Positions 12,436 to 21,232 of a stretch of 37,864 nt of DNA are shown here, one piece after another; the stretch's first letter is position 1, and each line of letters starts with the position of its first letter. A model generated the notes under the pieces. It was not told the origin of the DNA and searched no databases. It worked only from the letters and a program-made list of their open reading frames with translations. Origin of the DNA: a virus; the IMG/VR virus record IMGVR_UViG_3300035126_000621, positions 1-37,864 of that record. One strand, written 5' to 3'. Made by a program: the position numbers and the translations under genes.

Positions 12436-12918
12436 TCAAACCAAGGGGCGCAGTTTCCGCAATTCGCGGTCCACCTTGTCTACATACTGTTGATTGCGGA
12501 ATAACCCGCCGGCCGTCTTTCGAGCGGCGCCGGCATTATAGGCGGCCGCTACCTCTGCTTCCGTTCCGTACTTCCATTGGAATTTCCGCAAATGCATCGC
12601 CCCGTATTTGAGCGCCAAGCCTGGATCGGCAAACAACTTCCCAAGCGGCCCCTGATAACCATGCTCGCGCGCGACGCTTCCCATGATTTGCGGCAGGCCA
12701 TAGCTAAAACGCTGCATCTGCGTTTCAGTTTCGTCCGTAATGTTTAGCCGGCTTGCGTGCTCGCGCGGAAAATAAAGGTAGTTCCAGGCGCGCTCATAAC
12801 GAATGGCAAACGGGTCCAAACTGCTTTCCACAGTGCAAATCGCCTGATAAAAAATCGGGTCAATTTTATGCTCATGCGCGACATAGTGAATCAGCGCAAT
12901 GATTTGGGCGCGGTCCAT
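12436..12918 (-). CDS. Lytic transglycosylase (SLT-type), endolysin or tail-associated
   Basis: 160 residues with the SLT-domain pattern: catalytic glutamate E31 in ICTVESSLDPFAIR, then YGLPQIM (73-79) and AAAYNAGA (125-132). Enzymes of this fold cleave the glycan strand of peptidoglycan without water. The product has no signal peptide and is short, like a phage endolysin of the transglycosylase class or a virion-associated enzyme. It is the only cell-wall hydrolase seen. Its stop precedes the small membrane genes and its ATG overlaps the upstream stop (TAATG), so it is co-expressed with tail proteins. Confidence 0.88.
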   Translation of the reverse strand: MDRAQIIALIHYVAHEHKIDPIFYQAICTVESSLDPFAIRYERAWNYLYFPREHASRLNITDETETQMQRFSYGLPQIMGSVAREHGYQGPLGKLFADPGLALKYGAMHLRKFQWKYGTEAEVAAAYNAGAARKTAGGLFRNQQYVDKVDRELRKLRPLV

Positions 12919-13193
12919 TAGGAGTTGGCCAGAATTACGCCGCTTGCAAAGGTATAAGTTGCAGTAAACGCGGTGTTCACGCTTCCGCTTGTGGCCGTAA
13001 AGGTCGCCAAAACGGTTGCGCCGGCCGGATACATACGCGTTACAACCGAATTAACCCCGTATGCGGTGCTGTTACTAGCCGTCGCCGTGGTTGCCGTACA
13101 CGTGTACGTTACAACGGCGAAACTGTTGGCCGGAACGACGCCACCGGATGTTGCCGCCGCTGAATACCTAATTCCATTTCCATAAGTTGCCAT
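12918..13193 (-). CDS. Small tail protein
   Basis: 91 residues, Ala/Thr/Val-rich and nearly uncharged (ATYGNGIRYSAAATSGGVVPAN, then beta strands). Its composition fits a small virion protein. It lies between a larger tail protein and the lytic enzyme. No family is recognised. Confidence 0.55.
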   Translation of the reverse strand: MATYGNGIRYSAAATSGGVVPANSFAVVTYTCTATTATASNSTAYGVNSVVTRMYPAGATVLATFTATSGSVNTAFTATYTFASGVILANS

Positions 13194-13216
13194 TTATTAT
13201 CCCTTATTGAAGTTTA

Positions 13217-13792
13217 TTACCTTGGAACGTAGTGAACCAACAGGCCGCAATTTTCGCCACCAACTTGCGCCGAAATCAGGTCCAACCGCAGTGCCGAGTA
13301 TTTGTTGACGTTGAGCGTCTGCCCGCCGCCAGTCAAAACTGGCTTGGTGCATCCGCTAGGCGGGGTATAGGTTGAATCAACAACCGGCAACCCACTCGTC
13401 CAAATTGATGGATTGCCAACCCAACGGTTAGCGCCGGCGGCGGATGTAATCTTTGGCGTCGTGCTGAAAATGGAAGTAAACGCACCGCCCGGCGTCGTGG
13501 CCATCTTTATATCAAGTTCGGTCGTGCCGCTTGTTCCGGCAACCAGGTTAAACATCCAAACATCAATGATAGTAGCGTCAAACTCGAAAATGGTCAGGCC
13601 ATCGGCGCCCGTTTGTGGCGTTGCGGTGAATGAATAGGGGCCATTCAAAAAAAACTGTTTTTCCGAATGCTGATAAAGGCCGATAAAATTCTGCAATCCC
13701 GAAATGCGCTGAATTAAATCTTCCGAAACAGCCGCCCGATACTGCGCGCCGGCATTGTAAATAAGAACCTTTTGCGGTGTTACAAGCGACAT
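13217..13792 (-). CDS. Tail-tip-associated protein
   Basis: 191 residues, beta-rich with hydrophobic strands (TIFEFDATIIDVWMFNLVAGTSGTTELDIK; YSALRLDLISAQVGGENCGLLVHYV). AGGGG precedes the ATG. It is translated 10 bp after the large tail-tip protein. Role inferred from position: part of the tip or adsorption apparatus. Confidence 0.6.
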   Translation of the reverse strand: MSLVTPQKVLIYNAGAQYRAAVSEDLIQRISGLQNFIGLYQHSEKQFFLNGPYSFTATPQTGADGLTIFEFDATIIDVWMFNLVAGTSGTTELDIKMATTPGGAFTSIFSTTPKITSAAGANRWVGNPSIWTSGLPVVDSTYTPPSGCTKPVLTGGGQTLNVNKYSALRLDLISAQVGGENCGLLVHYVPR

Positions 13793-13801
13793 GATTACCC
13801 C

Positions 13802-16800
13802 TTAACTAAACATATAACCGGCCTGCCCATCTGGAAAGCCAATCAATTCAACAAAATCGCCCGATTGCGGAACAAAGTTTAGCGTTGCCCTCACTACTAT
13901 CCGGCCGGTCAAGGTATTCACCGACTTTACCTGTACGGTTGGGCTGCGCCGCGTGTAATCGACATTGTGCAAATAAATATAAGCGTTCTCCAAAAACTTG
14001 GACGCGTCTACTAACGCAACGTCAAACGTGGTTTCATTTACGCCATTGGTGACAGTAACCGTTGGGTCCAAAAACACGTTTGCTTGTTTGCTGTACGCGT
14101 TTACGGCCGGATTGGTGTTTGTGGAATAGTTGTCCAAACTAATGGTGTAGTTGGTTCCAGGGGTAAAGGCCAAGGCCGGTGACAACGTGATTTTACCGCC
14201 AGGGTAATTTATCGTCGGGATATCAACCGCCGCAATCGTGCTAGTGCCGGAAACTGTCCAATCTTGACTGTAAACGATAACACTTTGCCCAACGTAGCTT
14301 GTCCATTTGCGCCACTCATCTGCGCCATACAGCGAACCAAACGACGGCAATATGCCAAAGGTTGACGTGGTTGGCGCCGTTGATGCGCCAGAATTGTCCA
14401 CAAGGCTACTCGGTGAGATTACCCCGAAACGGTCGGACGCCAAAAACCCCACGTTGGATAGTAGCGTGAGGTTACAGTAACCGCCCTTCATGTCTAAGGT
14501 TCGGTCGATTACCTCAAATAGCACCACTCCCAAATCGCGCGTGCCGGTTGCCAGGTTGGTAATCCCTAGCGTGCCGTCATCCGCAACTTGCACAATATCG
14601 CCGGCCTCAATCCGCGATCCTGCTTCCAGATTCACAGTCATGCGGATTTCAAACGCTACGTTTCCAAACCTGTTTAGAAACGCCTGCGCCACCGATTCGA
14701 TAACGCTTTCCGATCCGGTTAGGGCGCCGTTAATACTGCTTTTGACGCCAGTAGAATTGATTGGAAGGATATTCATTAACCCGATTCGGTTTAGTGAATC
14801 GGTATCAATCGCGCGGTAAACGGAAAAATAACGGCCGGTATCCGATTGGTTGTATTGATATTGGACTTGGTTGAAAAACCGCCGGTTGTTGAGGCCGCGC
14901 GTAACAGTAATGTTTTGAGGGTTAATGATGTTAGACGAATTCAACTCGACAAGCGAACCGCCGGCCAGTGGTGGCTTTGTCAGGCTAACGCTTAGTCGTC
15001 CGAATTTCGTCACCGCATAACAACCAAACGGTAGGTAACACTGGCTTTCGATAAACTCTTTGCCGGCTTGTTGCTGTTGAATTAGTGGCGCGATTCGATA
15101 ACCCGCATCCGTTAAATAAACATCACGCAACAATTCGTGCGCTTCAACGTCAACAAACTTTGGCGATAGCTTTAGGCCATACTCTTTTGGAAGGCGGTCG
15201 TATTTGGACCGGAACGCCAAGCGGATACCGGAAAACGTGTCGAGCGTCATTCCAGGGCTAGCGCCATACGCATAGGCCACAGTCAAAACCTGATTGTCAT
15301 TGTCAGGGCCGGCACTAATGTTGGTGATGATCCAATCAGTGTTATTGGTTGATGGATAAACGGAACCTGTCACCGTTACCATGTCGCCAAGTTTGCAAAC
15401 GTCTGTTGATGATGCCAGGCCGGCGGTTAGGCCGTAGTCTCGTTTGGCGTCTACGCCAGGTGGCAACAAAATGCTGTACGGACTAGAGGTTGTTCCGTTT
15501 GCGGTGCCAAGGCCGGTACACCGCTGATCCGTAATAAACGGCCCCCCCCAACCCGAAAGCATGATGGAGCACGCAATATTCATCGGATGATCGGTAAACT
15601 CCAACATGAACGCAATATCTTCACCGGACGATTGCTTGAAGTTGTCGGCCGCGTAAATGTTGGCGCCTGTATTGTCGGAGTTAATGAACCCTAGTACGTC
15701 ACGCATACTGCGCGATGCGTTTGGACCACTAAACCAACGCAATTCGAGCGGATAACCAACCCCGCCCAAAAAGCTATCCTTGGTGCTGAACACAAACTTG
15801 TATTCATTCGGATTGCCGTTGGTGCAGGTCATTGCGTAGGTTGTTAGGCCATCCGGGTCCGTATATTGCGAATAAAACAACTGTAGCGTGATGACGTTGG
15901 GTCCGCCTGCCGCAACCGACGCCAGGTTAGAGTTGAGCGTAACCGTTCCGCAAATGTCATACGGGTCCGTAAATTGCGGAAACAACATATTGGGCGCCTG
16001 AAACGCAAAGTATTCTAGGCGCGGAATGGGCACGCTAAAAGTATATGGCGTGCCGCCAACGGTTATCCGGTAGTCAATCCAAAGCAGGTTAATTGCGCCA
16101 CTGCCAGTGGTAAAGGCCAGCGCCGCACCGCCATACTGATCGGAAATTTGAAAGGTGTTTGCGGTCACTGTTCGCACAAAATATGCGGTATTAGTGCTAA
16201 TGCCTGTCGTGGTCGTAATCGACGAAAACGAAACAACCATTCCGTTTTTGAATGGGTGGCCGGTCCAATTAACCAGGTTAGTGCCGCCTGTAAATGTTAC
16301 AGGGTATTGTTGGCCATCAAATGTAATTGTTCCATAAGACTTGGCCACAGTGCCGCGCGCACCGCGCGAGTTGGTTTGGATATATCGCCAATCGGGAAAG
16401 GTGGCATAAAACGGCCACTGCCTTGGAAAGTTGATAAACTCGTCCGCAATTTTTAGATAATACTTTAACGCCGAATCATACGCGTTGTTTAGGTTTACAA
16501 CATCCGTTGGAAGGTCATTGTAGGTTGAGACAAACGCAACGTCATAATCATACCGCATTGGCAGGTACACGCTGCCGCGATACTGCGAAAACACCCCTTG
16601 CCGTTTCTTCTGCGTTGCATCCGAAATGGTTAGGCGGATTTTTCCGGCCTGCGCAATGGTGTTTGTGATGTACCCACGAAACACGACAAAATAATCATCT
16701 GGGTAATTGGTGTTTTGATACCCGAAATAAATTAAACACTCTCGGCCGAGAATTTCCTCAACCGTTACCCCAGGCGAAATCAGTTCCGAAATTTCGCGGT

Positions 16801-17104
16801 TTTTGTCGATTAGAACAATCGTTAGCTCGGTTGTTGATCCGCGCCCTTGTTCCGGCTCAATCTTTTGGCCAATAATCAAACTTGATTCGTCGGATATATA
16901 CGGTTTGGCGTTCCCCACGACATACGGTTGGCCGTAAAAAAGCCCGGTGTCACCGTAGTCAATGGGGTCGCCGTAAACCGGATAGTCTCGAAATGTTTTC
17001 GACAACGTAAAAACCGTCGATACGCCATCAATAACGAAAACGACATTTGGCGTTTTTGCCTTTGATTGATTGGCGGAAAGAAAATCGGCCGGATACGTTG
17101 CCAC
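13802..17104 (-). CDS. Large tail-tip hub protein (central tail fibre base)
   Basis: 1100 residues. Residues 1-200 contain a typical tail-protein core (ISELISPGVTVEEILGRECLIYFGY; FRGYITNTIAQAGKIRLTISDATQKKRQGVFS), as in proteins that form the tip hub in siphoviruses. Residues about 270-340 look like an inserted beta domain of FCCH type (GHPFKNGMVVSFSS ... NTAYFVRTVTANTFQIS ... GSG). The middle to C-terminal part has strand-rich hub sequence (FVDVEAHELLRDVYL; RFFNQVQYQYNQSD). Its large size and place after the tape measure region suggest it carries the fibre and contacts the host. A GTG start is used. Function by position and general pattern. Confidence 0.75.
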   Translation of the reverse strand: MATYPADFLSANQSKAKTPNVVFVIDGVSTVFTLSKTFRDYPVYGDPIDYGDTGLFYGQPYVVGNAKPYISDESSLIIGQKIEPEQGRGSTTELTIVLIDKNREISELISPGVTVEEILGRECLIYFGYQNTNYPDDYFVVFRGYITNTIAQAGKIRLTISDATQKKRQGVFSQYRGSVYLPMRYDYDVAFVSTYNDLPTDVVNLNNAYDSALKYYLKIADEFINFPRQWPFYATFPDWRYIQTNSRGARGTVAKSYGTITFDGQQYPVTFTGGTNLVNWTGHPFKNGMVVSFSSITTTTGISTNTAYFVRTVTANTFQISDQYGGAALAFTTGSGAINLLWIDYRITVGGTPYTFSVPIPRLEYFAFQAPNMLFPQFTDPYDICGTVTLNSNLASVAAGGPNVITLQLFYSQYTDPDGLTTYAMTCTNGNPNEYKFVFSTKDSFLGGVGYPLELRWFSGPNASRSMRDVLGFINSDNTGANIYAADNFKQSSGEDIAFMLEFTDHPMNIACSIMLSGWGGPFITDQRCTGLGTANGTTSSPYSILLPPGVDAKRDYGLTAGLASSTDVCKLGDMVTVTGSVYPSTNNTDWIITNISAGPDNDNQVLTVAYAYGASPGMTLDTFSGIRLAFRSKYDRLPKEYGLKLSPKFVDVEAHELLRDVYLTDAGYRIAPLIQQQQAGKEFIESQCYLPFGCYAVTKFGRLSVSLTKPPLAGGSLVELNSSNIINPQNITVTRGLNNRRFFNQVQYQYNQSDTGRYFSVYRAIDTDSLNRIGLMNILPINSTGVKSSINGALTGSESVIESVAQAFLNRFGNVAFEIRMTVNLEAGSRIEAGDIVQVADDGTLGITNLATGTRDLGVVLFEVIDRTLDMKGGYCNLTLLSNVGFLASDRFGVISPSSLVDNSGASTAPTTSTFGILPSFGSLYGADEWRKWTSYVGQSVIVYSQDWTVSGTSTIAAVDIPTINYPGGKITLSPALAFTPGTNYTISLDNYSTNTNPAVNAYSKQANVFLDPTVTVTNGVNETTFDVALVDASKFLENAYIYLHNVDYTRRSPTVQVKSVNTLTGRIVVRATLNFVPQSGDFVELIGFPDGQAGYMFS

Positions 17105-17108
17105 GCGT

Positions 17109-17267
17109 TTACTCTTCCTTCACTTCAACAACAGGGACGGATTCTTTGATTTGGCTTTCGGCCTGCTTCTGCAAATCTCCCACAAGCTGATAAACAACCT
17201 CAAACGGCATTTTGGCCAAGGCTTGAAGGATCAGGTTTGCCTGTTCAATCGTGACATCAAATTTCAT
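17109..17267 (-). CDS. Small tail-region protein
   Basis: 52 residues (MKFDVTIEQANLILQALAKMPFEVVYQLVGDLQKQAE...). The start at 17267 has AAGGAG 7 nt upstream, and the longer frame to 17342 has none. It is one helix-rich domain, a type of small protein often found among phage tail genes; the TIEQANLILQALAKMP part is a pattern I have seen in such genes. The role is unknown. Confidence 0.7.
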   Translation of the reverse strand: MKFDVTIEQANLILQALAKMPFEVVYQLVGDLQKQAESQIKESVPVVEVKEE

Positions 17268-17350
17268 GTTATACACTCCTTTTGGTTGTTGGCCCACGCG
17301 GCCTATGCGTCGGACTTTTACTCGGCGCCCGGTGCGGTACAAGTCCTTTT

Positions 17351-20300
17351 TTAGTTTCCGGCCATAACAATCCAGTTGGTGCCATCACTCTGAAGCATTG
17401 CCCACTGGCCGGCAGTCGCACTAAGGATTGCCGTTCCGGCGGTGTTACTGTTCCTTGGAATGACGTTAGACGCGTTGCTAATCACAGTGTTTGCCGTTCT
17501 GTTTTTAATCCAAAGAATGCGCCCTGTATTTGTCGAGGCCGTGGGAAGGGTTACGGTACAGTTGGTTGTGTGGAAAATCATGGTCACGGTAGTTGCCGCA
17601 ACCGTATGCGTTGCCGCATTGACCTGGACCGGCGCCGTGGTCGCAATGTTTCCAAGAATTTTTAGTTGATTGGAAACTTCAACGTCTTTTGACGACGTAA
17701 TTCGGAAGGCCAAATCCGCCGCCAAGGGGCTGTTGATATAAAAATCCATACCGCCGCCATCGGCCCGAAATCCAAGGCTTGTGCCGGTGGCCCCGATTGA
17801 TCCTGTGTGTCCGATCCATGCTTCACCGCTGCCGCCCTTCCGAAAGCGGATTACCCCGCCGCCGGTGCTACTAAAGCCCGATGATCCATCAAGAAACAGC
17901 GTTGCGTCTGGTTGGGTTACAGTAGAACCAAGCACCGTGAGATATCCTGGCGTGCTCATCACAACGCTTTTCTGCGTTAGGCTGCCGCCATCGGAAGTGT
18001 AAAATTCCAAATTACCGGCAGAACCGCCGGAAAGGTTGGTTGTTGCCTTTGCCTCGATTGATGCCACTTCCACCATGTTGGTGTTGTTTGCGCCAATAAA
18101 CGAAATGCGGCCCAAAATGTCGTCAAGCTGGCTTTCCGTATAGGTGCCAATGGTCGCCCCGCGTGAGGCGCCGATTTGAAAGATTGCCGGCGCCCCTGCC
18201 GAGTTGAACCGGATTTGAGACTTGCCCGAACTGGCATCCGTAATGCCAAGGTTTTGAAGGTGCGTCGCAATCCCGTTGATTGTTTGGGCCGTAAAGTTGC
18301 CCAACAAAAAGCGGCCTTCACGGTCAATGGTTGCCCTAGCAACTGGAACCGCCCCGCCTGCCGGCGTGGTCGAAAACACAATTCGGCCCGGTACAATGTT
18401 GTTTGCAACTGTACCGTCAACAAAGGCGGCAATGCTCGCGCCGTTTTGTCCCATGTCGGTACCATCGGCACCTGCGAATTCAATTCGGCCCAATTCGTCG
18501 TTTAGGGTAACGGCCGTCATAGTTCCAACGGCCGCACCACGCGATTTTGCTAAAACCAGATATGGTGGCGACGCATCGGCACTAAACCTGGCCGTTGCCG
18601 CCGCTGAAGTGTTAAAATCCGTTCCAGTAATTTGAAGTCGTGCCGTTACCCCGCCCGTTGTGTAGGCGGTTTGCGTGCTTCCAATTAAAAACCTACCGGC
18701 CGAATCAAAATTTCCGCGCAGCGTTCCGCTTGTCGTCGTGGTGTTTGCGGCGGTGTAAAACTGAACGCTAGTTGCGGCGTTCATTAAGCCAGAGCCGCCA
18801 CCAATGGTTATATTACTGGCAGTTAATGTTGACTCTGCTAATACCACTGAAATTGGCTCTTCCGTATTGGTGTAATGATAACCTCCAATACGTCCTAGTT
18901 TCGCCGTGGCGTTAGTTCGTGCATTTGAGTTGTTTTCCGCACCAATCACAAGCGACAATCCACCCGACGCAATGTCGAGGCCGCCGGAGGATGAGGTTGG
19001 CAAAATTGTTGAAATGCCAACCAAGCCGGATGATGTAATGCGCATCCGTTCACCGAGCGAACCGCCACTAGACATTGTTCTAAATGCTAGATACCCGCCC
19101 GGTGCGGTGGCCGAATCAGCCACCGCGTCGAATGCTGCTATATTGGCATAAACACTAGAATTAGTATTTGCGCCCATCGCAAAGGTAACGCCCGTTGAAA
19201 CAGTTGTTCCAGAATTGACTAATCTTAACGCCGTCCCTGCCGTTCCGGGGCTTGATAATGTAATGGCAGTTCGCTCGCCTGAAACTACGGACGTTGATCC
19301 AATCGCAACATTGCCCGATGAGTCGATTGTCATTCGGTCATTAGCGCCAGCCGTCTGAAACAACAAAGATGATCCGGCCTGGTTGCTGCGGATGTAACCT
19401 GCCGTCGAATTAAACTCGACAATTCCAACGGCGGCCGTCGAATTCAATCTCAGTACATTTGTGGACAATCCAAACGCGCCCTCACCGTTGACCTGTAACG
19501 GGTATGCGGGGCTGGTAATTTTTATTCCTACGTTGCCGTCAAAAAAACTGTTTGCCGGGTCATCAATATACAACGCGTAATTATTTGTAACAGTTGTGGT
19601 TGATCCGAACGTCGATAAATGCAATCCGTAACTGTTAGTGATTGTGCCGGCGCCTGCGTGCAACTTTTGAAGTCGCAAAACAAAGTTGGACGTTGTTGTT
19701 GCCGATGCGCCAACGCCAGAATTGTGTCCGGCCTGGATATAGGCGCCATAGAGTTGCAGCAATGTCCCCAAATCTCCGGCATTATTGCGAATGCCGCCCA
19801 AGTATGCGCCGCCATAAACACCGGAATTAGTAATCCCTGTTGATATAATGGTAGTGCCGCCAGTAATCCCGGCGTTTAGGCTCCATGCGTTGTAAGTTCC
19901 GCTTGACGTTACCGACAAAATTGCACGCAAATCATTAGCGTTGTAACTAGAGTTTGTGGAACTAACGGTGCTCAAAAGCGTGGCAGTGCTGTTTTGAATG
20001 CCGGTAAAATACCCATAACCGCCGGCCATTCCATATCCGCGCCACCGCTGGCTTGTCGCATCATAAATCAGGATGGCGCTTTGATTATTCTGCAAAATAA
20101 CGGCGGTGCCGTTAGGAAAGTTGAACCGATTGGCGGCCGTGGCGCTTGCGCTTTCATGCGTCAACGTAACGGTACCGCTTCCCTTGGCGTTGGTAATCAT
20201 CATGATTGCGCCATCCGAGTAGGTGGCCGGAACCGTGGCGCCGTTGATTGTCGTTACCGTTGCACCAATCCTAATGTTGGCAACCGTGGTGTCTAGTGCG

Positions 20301-20452
20301 TTAATGGTTGCGGTGCTTGATTCTGTCCGCATGGCGGCCGAGAGTGTGGCCGTTAGGGACAATGGGAATGGCATTTGGTCCGCGTTGTTTTTGTTGATAA
20401 ACGCGACGTTTGTTACGCTTGCCCGTACTGCCTGGCCGTCAAGAACACCCAT
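17351..20452 (-). CDS. Long tail fibre protein
   Basis: 1033 residues, almost wholly beta-type with repeated motifs. The N-terminus (MGVLDGQAVRASVTNVAFINKNNADQ) is a virion-attachment type start. The centre holds repeated fibre units of the form RMTIDSSGNVAIGST and RMRITSSGLVGIST. The C-terminus is a standard fibre tip (VTLPTASTNTGRILWIKNR ... GTNWIVMAGN). It has no intramolecular chaperone at the end. It probably forms a trimer that binds a surface receptor. A second fibre at 312-2216 shares the same tip type. Confidence 0.85.
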   Translation of the reverse strand: MGVLDGQAVRASVTNVAFINKNNADQMPFPLSLTATLSAAMRTESSTATINALDTTVANIRIGATVTTINGATVPATYSDGAIMMITNAKGSGTVTLTHESASATAANRFNFPNGTAVILQNNQSAILIYDATSQRWRGYGMAGGYGYFTGIQNSTATLLSTVSSTNSSYNANDLRAILSVTSSGTYNAWSLNAGITGGTTIISTGITNSGVYGGAYLGGIRNNAGDLGTLLQLYGAYIQAGHNSGVGASATTTSNFVLRLQKLHAGAGTITNSYGLHLSTFGSTTTVTNNYALYIDDPANSFFDGNVGIKITSPAYPLQVNGEGAFGLSTNVLRLNSTAAVGIVEFNSTAGYIRSNQAGSSLLFQTAGANDRMTIDSSGNVAIGSTSVVSGERTAITLSSPGTAGTALRLVNSGTTVSTGVTFAMGANTNSSVYANIAAFDAVADSATAPGGYLAFRTMSSGGSLGERMRITSSGLVGISTILPTSSSGGLDIASGGLSLVIGAENNSNARTNATAKLGRIGGYHYTNTEEPISVVLAESTLTASNITIGGGSGLMNAATSVQFYTAANTTTTSGTLRGNFDSAGRFLIGSTQTAYTTGGVTARLQITGTDFNTSAAATARFSADASPPYLVLAKSRGAAVGTMTAVTLNDELGRIEFAGADGTDMGQNGASIAAFVDGTVANNIVPGRIVFSTTPAGGAVPVARATIDREGRFLLGNFTAQTINGIATHLQNLGITDASSGKSQIRFNSAGAPAIFQIGASRGATIGTYTESQLDDILGRISFIGANNTNMVEVASIEAKATTNLSGGSAGNLEFYTSDGGSLTQKSVVMSTPGYLTVLGSTVTQPDATLFLDGSSGFSSTGGGVIRFRKGGSGEAWIGHTGSIGATGTSLGFRADGGGMDFYINSPLAADLAFRITSSKDVEVSNQLKILGNIATTAPVQVNAATHTVAATTVTMIFHTTNCTVTLPTASTNTGRILWIKNRTANTVISNASNVIPRNSNTAGTAILSATAGQWAMLQSDGTNWIVMAGN

Positions 20453-20464
20453 TTTTAACCCCTT

Positions 20465-21232
20465 TTAGGTAACAACTTTTCTAAACTGCAAAATTCCGGT
20501 TCGATAAAAAAACGGAAAGTCGGGCAACATTTCGCGCATTGTCCAACCTAAACCCTTGCCGTCAACGTCCGTTTTCTCAAGTGTAACCCGAACGAAATCC
20601 GTTGGGGCTGCAATGTCCTTAAAAAATTCCACTTCCGCTTGGCTAATAGCCCACGACATAAACGCTTGCCACTCAACTACCGCCTTGGCCTCTGGCTCAT
20701 ACTTAAACTCAACCTGGAAAAACTCATTGACGCTAAAGGTTAAAACTTCCTTGGCGCCGGAACTGGAAATGTTTACAACCCCTTGGGCACGCTTGAAAGT
20801 TTCAATAGGCTGGTAGGTGTATCCAATGTTGGTTGGATACATATAAGTACCTGTCGAGGCTGTTCCGGTATAGGTGAGGCTTCCGGTCCTGTCGGTTGCA
20901 GCAAACCCCAAAAGGCTTGCGGCGCTTTGCAGCGCATTCGTTCCAGTGCCAAACAGTATATCAAAATACGTTGCGGTGCTTGTCGCAATGGTGATGCGGT
21001 TTTGCGTGCCACCGGCAACCGTTCTGTCCACCGTCACAACAAACGAATTGAGCGGGTCAGCCGCTTCTAGTGCGTCCTCAATTTGCTGCAACAATTCCGA
21101 CAATCCATATTTTCCAAGGCGCAAGGTTGCCGTGATTTGTGGGCCGCCGGACGTTGTTTTGAAATCAATATAACGGTTATCGCTTGAGACTGTGTAACCG
21201 TATAGAAAACCGCTTTTAGTTCTTAATGCCAT
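20465..21232 (-). CDS. Tail protein, likely tip or distal tail
   Basis: 255 residues with beta-rich sequence and a pattern (SGFLYGYTVSSDNRYIDFKTTSGGPQITATLRLGKYGLSELLQQIEDAL) suited to a distal tail protein or fibre-attachment protein. Its start overlaps the tape-measure stop (TAATG), the place where the distal tail protein commonly lies. No specific family match is claimed. Confidence 0.65.
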   Translation of the reverse strand: MALRTKSGFLYGYTVSSDNRYIDFKTTSGGPQITATLRLGKYGLSELLQQIEDALEAADPLNSFVVTVDRTVAGGTQNRITIATSTATYFDILFGTGTNALQSAASLLGFAATDRTGSLTYTGTASTGTYMYPTNIGYTYQPIETFKRAQGVVNISSSGAKEVLTFSVNEFFQVEFKYEPEAKAVVEWQAFMSWAISQAEVEFFKDIAAPTDFVRVTLEKTDVDGKGLGWTMREMLPDFPFFYRTGILQFRKVVT

